NCBI GenBank assembly: GCA_015178975.1
Contig: WHVD01000012.1
Location: 868,001 to 932,000, forward strand
From: Hysterangium stoloniferum
Lineage: Eukaryota > Basidiomycota > Agaricomycetes > Hysterangiales > Hysterangiaceae
Length of the DNA stretch: 64,000 nt
Direction: 5' to 3'
The position numbers were made by a program, and so were the translations under genes. The notes beneath the pieces are model-generated. The model ran no database searches and was not told the DNA's origin. It saw only the letters and a list, made by a program, of their open reading frames with translations. Position 1 is the first letter of the stretch. The number at the start of each line of letters is the position of its first letter. Positions 10,804-21,855 of the stretch are shown here, piece by piece.

Positions 10804-10973
10804 AAAAGTTTTGATGTTTCAAACTACTAAACTCTTTCATATTAATCAGCTCCTGAAAGATGCTTTGTTTCATAATATACAAATAAGTTTTAAACATTTC
10901 AAAAGTTTGGAAGACCAAATTAAGTTTGAATCACATCCCAGATGTTTAAATTACCTTTAGAGTATATTAGAAT

Positions 10974-11345
10974 TTGGTATACTTAATAGTTTTTAGATAT
11001 CCTCCCTTACTCTCCACAGAGCTGGACACATCCCATGCTCTCTCTACAGTTTGGAGTCCCCCACCCAAATCTCCCTGCTCGCCTTGCATTTTATTTGGGA
11101 GCCCCATTCACCAACCCAGTGTTGAATTGATGGACATTGATCCCCCAGCCATGGAAGCCTTCAAGGAGCCTCCCCCATTGAGTGAGAAAGCAAAAGGGAA
11201 ATGGACAGCTGATGTCCAGGATAACAAGCCCCTTGCCATCGACCCCACCCCTGCTGACCCTGTTTGCAGTCCTCCACCACGACAGCCTTCTCCCCTGCTC
11301 TCTCAGGATGTCACTGATTTAGCTCGCTTCTCCCCAACAGGCTGA
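10974..11345 (+). pseudogene. Pro-rich ORF fragment, probable transposon ORF1 relic
   Basis: The reading contains VELMDIDPPAMEAFKEPPP followed by LSEKAKGKWTADV, low-complexity and proline-rich. In my memory the LSEKAKGKR phrase is common in decayed repeated ORFs of mushroom genomes, but I cannot name a family. Downstream, to about 11860, other frames show short coding-like pieces, suggesting a broken longer gene. Confidence 0.3.
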
Positions 11346-13362
11346 AGTCGAGCCTGCTTCCATGCCAACCTTGGTACCAGCGACAGTGTCGAGCCCTTCG
11401 CTCCTTTTCTTTCTTCCTACCCCTGTAATTCCGCCGGTGCTTTGATCCAATTCGCAGCTGCCGTCGGGGTAGCCCCCGTCTTAATTTCCTTTGAGCCGAC
11501 CTAATGGATTCCTGAACCACAGGACGCCGTCGATAAGATATTCGCACATATGAAAGATGGTGGAAACTTCTCCCCTTTGAAATCGTTGCCTTGCTGGCCT
11601 CCCACACCATCGCCAGATCTGACCATATCGACCCATTGCAAGAGCAAGTATCTTTTTGTTACGGCACGCTGTTGATCCCGCTACTATTCAGCTGCAGTCC
11701 TGGGGTAGGGGACTGGACTACGCCCTACACCGAGGAAGTGGCGACCATCGAGGTTGTCCCCTTTGGCTCTACTCCCTTTACCTTTGATACTCAATTTTTC
11801 CTTGAGGTCTTGCTCGCGGGTGTCGGTTTCCCCGATTCCCCCAACAACACCGGTATGTAACAAATCCTGCTCATAGACCGCGAGTTTAACTATTTTTTCA
11901 GGTGAGGTTCTGTCTCCCCTTCCCCGCGGCTCTGGTGTCAATGCTGGAGAGATCTATGCGTCTCCAATCTGATTTCACCGTCACTCATGAACCCCGCACG
12001 TTAGTATTATGAATAAATCCACGAATTCATGGACTAATACTCCCCCCCCCCCCCAATAGTCCCTGCGCATGGCAAGTGTTCATCAACCAACAAGAGACGA
12101 TGTTCATCGCGTTCATTTGTTATGGATAGACTCGCTGTCATACGCCAGGACGTCTCCAAGCTCATCGACTGTTCTGACGCTGTTCCGGTGCCACTACCCG
12201 CATCAGGCACACCCACGACGTATGCTCCTCCTTCGATATCTATTGGTTTTTACTCAAGCTTTAATGTGCCAACAAGAGCAAGGTTGGTGTTGAGCAGGCA
12301 TGCCACAGGCACTACTCGTACTGACCCCCGGTGCCACCGAGACAATCATCCCGTGAGTGTGCATGGTGAAACCTGTGCGAGAGAAGTAAAATTCACCCCT
12401 TTGCTTTGCTACGAGAGTACTTGCGAGTAGAACGGTAATTGCTAAAAGCTAATTTTTGGCACTTATAAAAACTATGTATTGATTTTTCTGAGGCTTAGAT
12501 AGATCTCCGTAATCGTGTGCTCTTCAGTGTTACATGTCGAAGGGAGTCTTATAGATGTCTGTTGTAGTATTTCATTGACAATCATTTATTTCATCAAGAA
12601 AATTCCAATATATGTGTGATAATACAAAATGCTTGAAGATCTTGGAGGACACATGCAATTCATCATGAGTATTTTTGTCCATGTGCAACATTTCTAAAAC
12701 TATTCGTAATATGTATGCGAGTCATAGCTAAGAATTACATAACAAGACCTTGCGTGGGGTCACGTGTTACTGACTTTTTTTTTTTTTTTTTTTTTGATAT
12801 ATTTGTATCCCGCTTCAAGCAACAATGGCTAACTGCGGCTAGGGGGTGAAAAGGCCCCCAGAGAAACTATGCTACGGTGGTACGAAGTTCCGAGTGAGCT
12901 ACGTGTGCGGAAGGGATTTTAGTAAGCAAAGGGGGGGCATGTTGATATATACATGGTATAGAGCTGAGGCCTTGAGGCCTTGGGCCGAAGCCCCAAGAAA
13001 AGCCCGAGATCCTGCTAGCAGGCGTCAACAAGGGCTGCAGGCACACCGAAGTCTTGCATTGCTAGTGCATAGGTGAATGCTGGAGTCGGAGGTGGGTAGG
13101 AAGGGTAGACCGCTGCCAGGCAACAGTCATGGTTGGTAGGTGCCAGTGACGTTCCGCAGACGACACTGGTGCGCGGCTGAAGGCTGCCGACTTTGACAGA
13201 GCAGTGAATTCAGAGGTCACGTGTTACTGACCATGAATAACTGGAATTTTCCCACGGTCTCTGCCCCTCCTCGAAGGCGCATAGAGCACTTCCCTCAAGT
13301 CTAACCCCCTCACAAACACTCCGCACAAGCTCTTCATACCCTAATAATCAAGTTAACCAAAA
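11346..13362. other. No gene recognised
   Basis: The stretch holds short overlapping ORFs without family motifs, a run of ten C at 12045-12054 and a T run near 12776-12795. It is probably repeat debris. Confidence 0.4.
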
Positions 13363-14590
13363 ATGGTACCACCTCATAGCGACCCGGCCGAGAAAAGAGT
13401 GCAGCCACCACCACCAATATACGGGTAGAAGCCACTAGTCACGGCCCTCAAAAGTTCAAACACCTTTCGCAGATGGACACACAAAGTCCCCAATATTTGT
13501 GGGGGATGCGATCCGAGCTATGCCTCTCACGATTGTGTCGGCAAGCACGACGGCTGAGCGTGTGGACGCGCTTCTAGATGGCCAGTACGGAGAAGACTGG
13601 GTGGCAGCCTTTACACCCCGACAGGAGCCCCTCAGCCGCAGGCAACTGAAAAGCGCAAAATGGCGCGCTGCACGCGCAAGGTCCAGGAAACTGCGGAGAG
13701 CGCGGGCTCGCTCGGCAGGAGGATGGATATCGACTCGCGCTCCTAGCCACAGCAGCACGGCAGGGAGGCTTGGAAGGAGCTGGCGCGGGGCTGGCAGGCC
13801 CGAGAGCGGAGGATCTATGCCGCGGCTGTGGTGGGTGGAACGACCGCATGAACGCCCTTCTCTAACATCTCAGCCCAGGGCACAAAAATACTGGTGGACC
13901 AATGCGACTGTAAAAACACCCTGGAAGGCTCAAGTGAGACAGTACCTGTCGGAAAGGCAAGGTTGGCTGTTGTGGCCATGGAGGATGAAAGGTTGAAAGC
14001 AGTCTGCGGGCTGAGGTGGTGGGAGCGAGGAAACTCACACGATTGTGGTACGTGCGGGAAGTAGCATTCGAACCTGGCGACAAGGATCATCTGAAGGGAT
14101 GTCGACTACTGGCCGAAGCCAGACCCAGGCTCGATCATCTCCACCAAATGGATCAAGCCGGAGAATAGGCAAGAATTTGGCCAGAGGGAATGCTCGCCTA
14201 ATTGCAACTTCCCTGCAATCAAAACTGGTTTTATTAACTCATTGGCACGGGAACCTGTACCCTGGAGCTGCGTCAGGGACCAGGGAGGTGTCACAAGGGT
14301 TGGAGTTATGATGGGCACTTAACCGGGCACTCCATGCACACGTGACGAAGACATCTATGGCACCTGTGCTGGGAACATAGGTCAGCGCAGTGCGGGGAAC
14401 AAGACCCGAAAAAGTTCAAATGTGTTCGAACTGCGACAAGGAAGGACATGCAGTGTGGAGTAGAAGCTGCCCCGGGTTCAAAATGGCGTACGACAACTTT
14501 CAACGGCTTCATCTAGGCAATGCATGTAGGTGCTATATCCGAGCCGATGATCCAGTCACGTCGGAGAGGTTGGATGGTACATGAGTTGGG
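13363..14590 (+). pseudogene. Non-LTR retrotransposon ORF1-like relic with zinc knuckle
   Basis: A start at 13363 (MVPPHSDPAEKRVQPPPP) leads into broken coding sequence. At 14390-14550 the motif CSNCDKEGHAVWSRSCPGFK fits a CCHC knuckle followed by a basic segment, as seen at the end of ORF1 of LINE-type elements of basidiomycetes (general pattern known; this family not verified). Stops and frame changes are frequent. It appears to belong with the RNase H remains at 15.96-16.4 kb as one collapsed element. Confidence 0.5.
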
Positions 14591-15950
14591 AAGGAGGCAG
14601 AGGATGTGCTGAGGGAGGGGTGACACAGAGCAAGCACATGCTAGGAACACCCCAACCCTAAGAAAGGAGTCGCCGGCGAACGAGCGACAGTGCTGAAGTG
14701 CAGGGCAGGATGAGTGGCAGGAGGTGCTCAGTCGAAGGGACGAAGCTGAGACAGGGAAGTGGAGGAAGAGAGCGTCTGGTGATCCAGGCTAGCGCGACGA
14801 AGCTCCCGGGGCATGCTAAAATAAAGCACCAGGATGACGAGCGTAACGGACATTCCTTCACGGCGGCGAATTTAGCGACAGCTCAAATGGCACTCCTGGT
14901 GAAGGACATACCCACACTGGAAGCTAAGAATACGCAAAGCTGGACTAGGCCGTACAACATTTTCTCCACATCAGATTTCCCAGTGGGCTGCAGCACCAGT
15001 ATAGAGCCATGGCCGCATCGCCACCGACCAGATACCTATCATTGCGGAGTTGGCGGTTGAGGTGGGGAGGGTGCAATGCAACTTCAAAGGTGTGGGTCGG
15101 AAGGAGATTCACAACGTCCTGGGCAACACGCTGGACGAACTATCACTGCCAGAAGCGATCCGGACTGAAATGCGGCTGGAGCAAGCCCTCGAGCACGTCA
15201 TGTCTGCGATCCGGGAGGGGCATCCGAAAGCTGCAGAGTTGAAGGCAGCCCGTGTGCACGGGGATAGGGACCATCCCGCCTCCCGCTGCATTTTCGGAGC
15301 AAAAGAACCGGTACGAACAAAAGCGGGTGTACGTGAGTTAGAACCCTGGGTCTGCTGGATTGAGGATGCTGATGAGTGGAGTGCATGGAGTGCCAGTATA
15401 CTAGTTACAGGCCGGCTTCGGATAGGGGCAGGGCTGGGGAGAGAGCATGCCATGCACGCAGGCGTGGATGATGCAATTGCAGGCTGGTCAGACCCGGTTC
15501 CGGCACAGCATACAAGGTACATTCGAGGGATCTGCAACATGACCACCATCCCGAGGATGTCTTGTCTTGTGCAGCCGACTTGTGGTTCAGTCCAGTCCGG
15601 AAGAATGCGGGCGGGAAGAGTCTGACAGGGCCAGTGGGCTTCACCTCCAAACTTGCCATGGTCCAGAGGGCGACGGCTGCGATGCAAATCACGGAGCCTA
15701 TGTCGACAACTGCCACAGACAGAGACATGACCACCGCACACACACACCTATCTGCTGCCCGTTCTGGTGGCGGGAAATCAAAATCTGACACCGAGCTGCG
15801 GTAACCTGTCGGGCCACTTCCACCTGGCAAATAGGCGGGAGGCCTCTGCTCGAGACCTACTTGAAGCCTTCGCAAGGGTGTGGAGACCATAGGTCCGCTC
15901 GCAGGCCACCAGCATGTGTGAAGAGCAGCAGCATCGCACTGATAGGCCCA
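14591..15950 (+). pseudogene. Collapsed middle part of the non-LTR element
   Basis: The frames are partly open but shift repeatedly. The motifs expected of an endonuclease and reverse transcriptase (FADD box, fingers) are not visible. The length between knuckle and RNase H is far too short for a full ORF2, so most of the reverse transcriptase was deleted. Confidence 0.35.
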
Positions 15951-16621
15951 GACAGGGACGTCGCAATCGAGATGGTGAAGAGTGGCGGGGCGCGAGTGCA
16001 GGTGTATACGGATGGGCTAGAGATTGAGAGGGGGGATAGGATGCAGCGGCGGTGGCGGAGCTACAGTTCCATCTGGCGAGCAGCGCATCCCGGTGGTAGG
16101 GTACCTGTTGGGCTTGAGGCTGCTCGGAAAATGGGCGCGACAGCCGGCGATGATTGCGGTAGACAACCAAGCGGCGCTGAAACCCACGGGTGCCAGGAAG
16201 ACCGCAGTTGTCAAGGGCTGGTGGTGGACGGCCTGGCCAGGCGGACGACCAGTATAGTACTATTGCGCAGCTGCGCACCGGACACGTACCCCTGTGCAAA
16301 GCTCTCTGGGAATCCGAATCGCGCAGATGCCCTGCTTGCACCCATGAAGGACGAAATGCGGAGGATGAGCCCCACTGCGCAATAATGAAGGACCAGGTTC
16401 TTATTCTATTATTCATGGATCGAGAGGCGATGCGCTACGTCGATTCCACAGGCAAGACTTGGGGATACCTCTGGCGCGCGCGTGACATTGGACAAGGGCG
16501 AGCAGCTACGGGGCACTTGCCACAACCCACATTTACGTTATGCCCACGCGATGGCTCGCTCTCCGAACCCTGCTGCCACTGGCGCGTGCAGGGAATGACA
16601 TGTGCATCGGGACTATATTAG
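15951..16621 (+). pseudogene. RNase H and C-terminal zinc-ribbon relic of a non-LTR retrotransposon
   Basis: Traces of an RNase H fold (ARVQVYTDGLEIE, then VDNQAALKPTGARKTAV) are followed in another frame by STIAQLRTGHVPLCKALW and SRRCPACTHEGRNAEDEPHC. The order RNase H, then QLRTGH, then CPxC...HC is that of the end of ORF2 in Tad/I-like elements of fungi (established family pattern). Multiple frame changes show it is dead. Confidence 0.6.
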
Positions 16622-18660
16622 GCTTGTATCTACCGTAGCGATATGGCTCAGCCCTGATAGACTATGACACTGATTTTTTACAAGGCGGGAGAGGACGAGG
16701 ACGGACTCGAACTGCCTTGCCATGGCATGTGTGGGGAACCTCGTCATTATCATGAGTCGCCGCCGCCTGGCGAATGCTGTTTGCCAACGGCAACGACGCA
16801 TCATTTCTGACACACTAGAACGTCAAAGCGACAGACATGGTGTTCAGATTATAGTTCCTTTACACAGGTGTGCGCTGTGCCACTGCCACCACACATATAC
16901 ATCATAGGGTGCGGGTGCGACTTGAGCTAGTAGAAGGCTTTTTCTTAAAAATATAAAACTGGAAATTTCCAACAAATGTCTCTCATGTGACGCTACAAAT
17001 TCATTTTTGGTGGTGATGTGGGGAGTCACCCTGAGAACGAGAACGTGGCGTGGTCGGTACCGATGATATTTGCCCCGTCCTGTAGTATCGTATTGGGGGG
17101 GATACTCTGCTTAAGTGGGTTTTTTGATGACATAAAGGAAGAGGAGGTTACGATTATGATTTTTGGCTCGAGATGCGGGTATCGTTTTTCATATATATCG
17201 GGGAGGGCGAGTCATGCACGGATTCATCATGCAGTATGTACGTCGTAATGTGACACATGCCGGTACATATTATCAAAGGCTGATGAAATTTCATCATTTA
17301 AGTGGATGATGATTAAATATATTAATAGGTTGAAATTAGAAATTGCGATAGGGGAGTGCGCACGGCATTTATGATTTTTCAAAAAAAAAGAGAAAATGGT
17401 AGTGCATGATATGATATAAGACTTGGGAGGATCGGCTTTGGGACGAGACTGGACATCCCGCGGCGTAAAATGCCAGATGCTATGCAGAGGCACACAGAAC
17501 GCAACACAGACAGGGCGCGAGGGACGGAGCCGAGGTGTAGCTGAGAACCATGGTTGTCTGGCAATTTCAAAGATCCAGGACTGGGTGGCAAGACTCGAAT
17601 TAGTGAGATGTGACAAACAGGGGGGCTGGCTTGATTGGGCGATATCCAAGGGAGAGGGGCCAAGGAGACCGTTATGACTGGTTCCCGTCGACAGATACCA
17701 TCTGACATGCCCACGTCAACAGGCCAAAAATCTCGATTTGAAAAGGCGAGTGAATAGGAGTGCAAGATGAGCTTTCGATGCGCTTAGGGTTCACATTCCC
17801 TAATGGTGGAAATGTCAGGCAGGGATGTACACAGGCATCGAATCACAGACAGTGGACAAGAGGAGGCTGGCAGGAGTGACATGGCTGATGGCAAGAGTGA
17901 GACTATCCTCTCCTAGGTGGCGCTCGAGGCGCCCGTCAAAGCTAATCTATACCACATCTGTTGGCTGTTGGCCCCCTTCATGGTGCGGGGCAGAGTGTGA
18001 AAAGCCGGGGAAAAGAGGTAACGGGTGAATCAGGCAAGATGTGTCGACCGGATATAGATAAAAGGTAACCAGACCAGCTGGCATGCAGCAAGTGCTGTGG
18101 CGCAAAGGCAGGGCAAAAAACGTCCGATGTGTGGTCTTGGCTTCTGGTTCGGGGGCGGAGGACATGAGGCATTCTGGCGGTGGAGATTCTTCAGATGGAT
18201 ACCCAAGACCGTTGACCGAAATACGAGACCGGGGCTAGAACCCGGGTTCACAAAACGTGGCTTGCCATATTGGGGGACGGATCGACACGGATGTTTGTCA
18301 TATTAAAAAGAGGTATCCAGCCGGATAATGGCGGAGGGGAGGTTGTACATAATCGATGGATGATCGCACACAAAGTGAGTGGGTTCTGGGGAAGATGGTA
18401 TCATTATGGATTCTGATGCATGAATATTCCAAAGTATGCTAAGGTTTTATTCTGAAATCATGTGTATATATCGGTCAAGGCGCAGTCATTCTTGATGCGT
18501 TTCGGAGACGCATTCGGTCTTACTAAATCCGCCGCATTTCTAATCCCCGATTACGGATGGCTATGCCAGCGTCTACGTTTACGTTTAGCCATTAGTCAGC
18601 GATAGCAATGAGTCAGTCACCTTTGCCTCCGGTCAACTCCACGCAAATAATGATCCCAAC
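16622..18660. other. No gene recognised
   Basis: About 2 kb with only short ORFs and no recognisable motif on either strand. It may contain further transposon debris. Confidence 0.4.
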
Positions 18661-18675
18661 ACAGCATCACGGATC

Positions 18676-18693
18676 TTCTAGACTTTTCCAGGA
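18676..18693 (+). promoter_or_regulatory. Candidate heat-shock element
   Basis: TTCTAGACTTTTCCAGGA resembles alternating TTC/GAA blocks bound by heat-shock factor (TTCnnGAAnnTTC), with mismatches. It lies about 95 bp before the TATA box of the small heat-shock gene. Suggestive only. Confidence 0.35.
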
Positions 18694-18772
18694 TAAGGGA
18701 ATGGCCCACCCTGATGCTTAATCTATGAAAGACTGCAGTGAGTCGAGAGCATGACTCACATCGCCCCAGGGG

Positions 18773-18780
18773 GGTATATA
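18773..18780 (+). promoter_or_regulatory. TATA box of the Hsp20 gene
   Basis: GTATATAA lies about 55 bp before the proposed start codon at 18832, a normal distance for a TATA-driven stress gene. Confidence 0.6.
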
Positions 18781-18831
18781 AGCCGTCTCTCTTTTCCCAA
18801 CAGCCATCTTGCATCCTCAACCTCACCCCCC

Positions 18832-19549
18832 ATGTCCATTATTCAAAACCAAGGGCCAAACCAAGCCGTCTTCCAGACCGCCATATCACTACCCCATGAA
18901 CAGCTCATAACAATCCAGCAAATTATCAACAGCGCGTTGGTGTTCCAGCACCGACTGGATGCTGCGCGACACTCCCCCGCGCCCCCGCCCCGCCATACCA
19001 CACAAACCAGGAGACGATGCTGTTCAAGCCCAGGTTCGCACTTCCCACGGTGCCATTTTACTCTATACTGACCTTTCCCCCAGAATGGACCTGTTCGAGT
19101 CTCCGTCGCCCGAGGGCGGCGCGCCGCTCGTCACCGCGACGTTCGAGCTCCCCGGGCTGCGCAAGGACGACGTGCACATCGAAGTCGTCGAGCGGCACAT
19201 GATCGTCGCGGGCGAGCGGAACCGGCTCGCCGCCGCGGAACCCGGCGACCGGGACGCCGAGATGAAGGACACGAGCGAGGCGGAGAAGATTGAGGAGGGG
19301 GAGATCGTCCCCGTGGCGCATGGCGGGTATACCGTGCGCGAGATCAAGCGCGGCAAGTTTAAGCGTGTTGTGCCCCTGCCTGCCGGCACCAAGGTGTGTA
19401 TTACGTCCAAGTGGTAAACCCGACGGGGTGTCTCACGCCGCGCTTTCTCCTAGATCGAGGACATCAAGGCGTCGATGCACGATGGCATTCTCACAGTCAC
19501 ATTTCCGGGAAAAACGCGACCGAAGCCCCAGTACGTTCCAGTTGCCTAG
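18832..19549 (+). CDS. Small heat-shock protein (Hsp20 / alpha-crystallin family)
   Basis: Small heat-shock proteins hold unfolding proteins in solution during stress. The core reads MDLFESPSPEGG, LVTATFELPGLRKDDVHIEV, then GYTVREIKRGKFKRVVPLP and, after an intron (19394-19453), IEDIKASMHDGILTVTFPGK, the classic alpha-crystallin strands ending in the G-I-L motif. An acidic insertion (about 35 residues, MKDTSEAEKIEEGE) sits between the strands. The 5' part is uncertain: starting at 18832 (MSIIQNQ) the frame joins through introns of 71 nt (18940-19010) and 50 nt into MLFKPRMDLFE, but both donors are weak; a shorter start at 18959 or 19017 is possible. The TATA box and candidate heat-shock element upstream support stress induction. 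Confidence 0.82.
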
Positions 19550-20330
19550 TTGTGCCACCTGGAAGCGTACACATGGCGAGTCTTTACAGATGATTTCAGT
19601 TTCAGTACATTATCCCTGTCCACGCGGGCTTTTAATGCGTTACACTACTCCTGAGCTTCAACCCCTACTCAATTTCGTTCCGGTCTACACATGCACACTG
19701 TCAGAGAGCAAGGGATTTCCTCTTTTCAGTACAATCTCTATCAGGGTCTAATTTATGCACGGTGCATATGTTGTTAGATGGCATATGTTAGCTCAACCCA
19801 AATATTTTCTCTGCAAGTCATGATTGTATCCACCATTATTCGATTCCATGTTTTTTATTGTCCCTCGCTCATGTATTTCCTGTATGCCGTGATATATTTT
19901 TTTTTGGCAACGTGGACGTTATCCATATGTCAGGCTATGTAACACTGGGGAGACGAATGTCCACGGAACGTGAAATTGGTTTATGTAAGAACGGATTACA
20001 AACGCTTAACATGTGTTATTGCTATTATTATCCCATGACATCATGACAATTCTCGGGCCCCGTCCAAGCATTATTGCTCGAGTATTATTATTCAGAATAA
20101 ACTAAGCGACCCCGTCTTTTGCTGCTTGAGACCAAGTGCATGCATGCGAACAGCCGCACGCCTAATAACGCGGAAGTTTAATAGAGTTGAATGGGCTTCC
20201 TTAAAAATGGCTGTTTCATACCAGCGCGCCTACCCAGAAGAACCGCCTTCACGTCCGCGCCACACCGCCGTCTGACCCCCAACTTCGTTCCGAGGCTGGT
20301 CATCTTCCCATATCGACCAACCACACACTT
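19550..20330. other. Intergenic; no gene seen
   Basis: Sequence between the Hsp20 gene and the start of the tandem duplication; no coding region recognised. Confidence 0.5.
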
Positions 20331-20457
20331 CGTTTTCTGCTGCCCCCACCCCCAAGTGACTTCCATCTGATAACCTTGCAGCACCTTCCTTCCTTTTCCG
20401 TTTTGCATCGCGGTTCCTACGCTCGCCATACATTGTCTGCCCTGCCGTCCCACCACC

Positions 20458-21038
20458 ATGTCTCAGGATTCGAGCATCATCGGATCTCTCTGCGCTTGCT
20501 GCTGTAACTATACACCCCCTTCACGCCGCCGCCAACACAACCCTCTAACAACCACCTTTTTTTTTTTTTTTCCTGACATCAAGCCTTGTTCCTATTTTCC
20601 GCCTTTGGGCCGTGGTGCAACACAAGTGAGTCGCGCCGATCATCGAACCCCCTGCTTTGATACGCGGGGGGGCCATCCGCGAATCCCCCTGCCCAACTGC
20701 CCACTGACACCCCCCGCCTTTCAGAACGCTACGGCTGCGGAAGCTGCAGCTGCTCCGGGCCCAGAGGATGCTGCGACGCGTGCTTTGCCAAGGGGTTTAA
20801 TGAGGACGCGTGGGATAGGGAGGACGCCCAGAGGCGGGCTGCTGAGGGTGAGGGTGAGGGCGAAGGCGGGGCCGGCCACGATATCACCAAGCATGGCGGT
20901 GCAAAACGCGCCGGTGGAGAGCAGCCCGCGCCGGTGGCAGACATGCGTGTTGCGCCTGCTGCGGGGCACGCGGGGGCGGCGGCGGCGGCACCGCCGGATC
21001 ATAGGACGGAGGATGGGGCGGACGGGGCAGGGCAGTGA
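20458..21038 (+). CDS. Small Cys-rich protein of unknown function, copy 1 (intact)
   Basis: The best model has three exons: 20458-20503, 20584-20625 and 20725-21038, giving 133 residues. Phases agree at both introns (GTAACT...AAG and GTGAGT...CAG). The N-terminal third is Cys-rich: SLCACC, then WCNTKRYGCGSCSCSGPRGC and CDACFAKGFNEDAWD. The C-terminus is Glu/Gly/Ala-rich and looks disordered. There is no clear signal peptide. I recall similar short proteins with CC-rich starts followed by an acidic FDED-like motif in mushroom genomes, without known function. An unspliced ORF through the same region is open but loses the cysteines. The copy in unit 2 is frameshifted. Confidence 0.6.
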
Positions 21039-21855
21039 GGATCGTGTCCTGGTGCGGGAATGACGACACGGATGGTCGGTGGGAAGCAGTCCTTGACAAA
21101 GGCGATTGGTTATCTGATTTTTTGTAGTCCCCAGCAGGGGTATGTTTACCCCTCCAATACGGGGATAGTCTGCGGGTCGCCTCGAATTTCATTCATCATC
21201 TGTACACTACGACTGAACGACCGACTCTTATGGATTCCTACTTGCTTCGGTATACGTACTCATACATTCTCGACCAGTCCGTACCCTAATATAAAATACC
21301 AGTTTTTTTTCCCCTTTTTTTTTTTTTTTGAGTCTAGCATGGCCAACAGGCTTGGATTTCCTCTACGCGCATATACTTGGCGACAAACAGCAAGTTGAGG
21401 GTGAAAGCAAACATCCTTTTAGTGCCCTCACTCAAGCTCAAGTGTCTGCATGACATTGATTCGTCAAAGTAAAATGCAAAAAAACACACACACACGCTAT
21501 AAATAATTTAATATGCGGTCACGGTTATCCTTGTGGACAACATAGCAGACGTGTAGTGTAGTTTCCAGGCTTGATCGTAGATCCTGCACAAACTTCAACA
21601 CGCACGTTGCATATAACCGCGTCGCATCAACGGCAACTTCTGCGTCCTCCTCCAGCGGGGCCTAGTATCATAACTGCGGGAGCCAAAAGCGCACCACCCA
21701 CCCACCGCCCCGCCGCGGAACGGGCCCCACTCGTACTAATATATATATATATAGCACACATCTCAGGCTGTCAATAATTCTGCAAACATGACTGCCCCCT
21801 TTGCACTAGCACTCGAACCTCCCGAGTCCAATTTCTCCCACTACCCACGACTACG
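21039..21855. other. Intergenic region and promoter of esterase copy 1
   Basis: No gene is seen. It holds a T run at about 21301-21330 and an ATATATATATATATAG tract at 21738-21755, the likely core promoter of the esterase about 100 bp downstream. Confidence 0.5.

Noticed and set aside
20458-21063. Uninterrupted 201-codon ORF over the Cys-rich gene
   Set aside because: It contains low-complexity Arg-rich sequence from the wrong frame. The spliced model has good splice signals and a conserved-looking Cys-rich protein.
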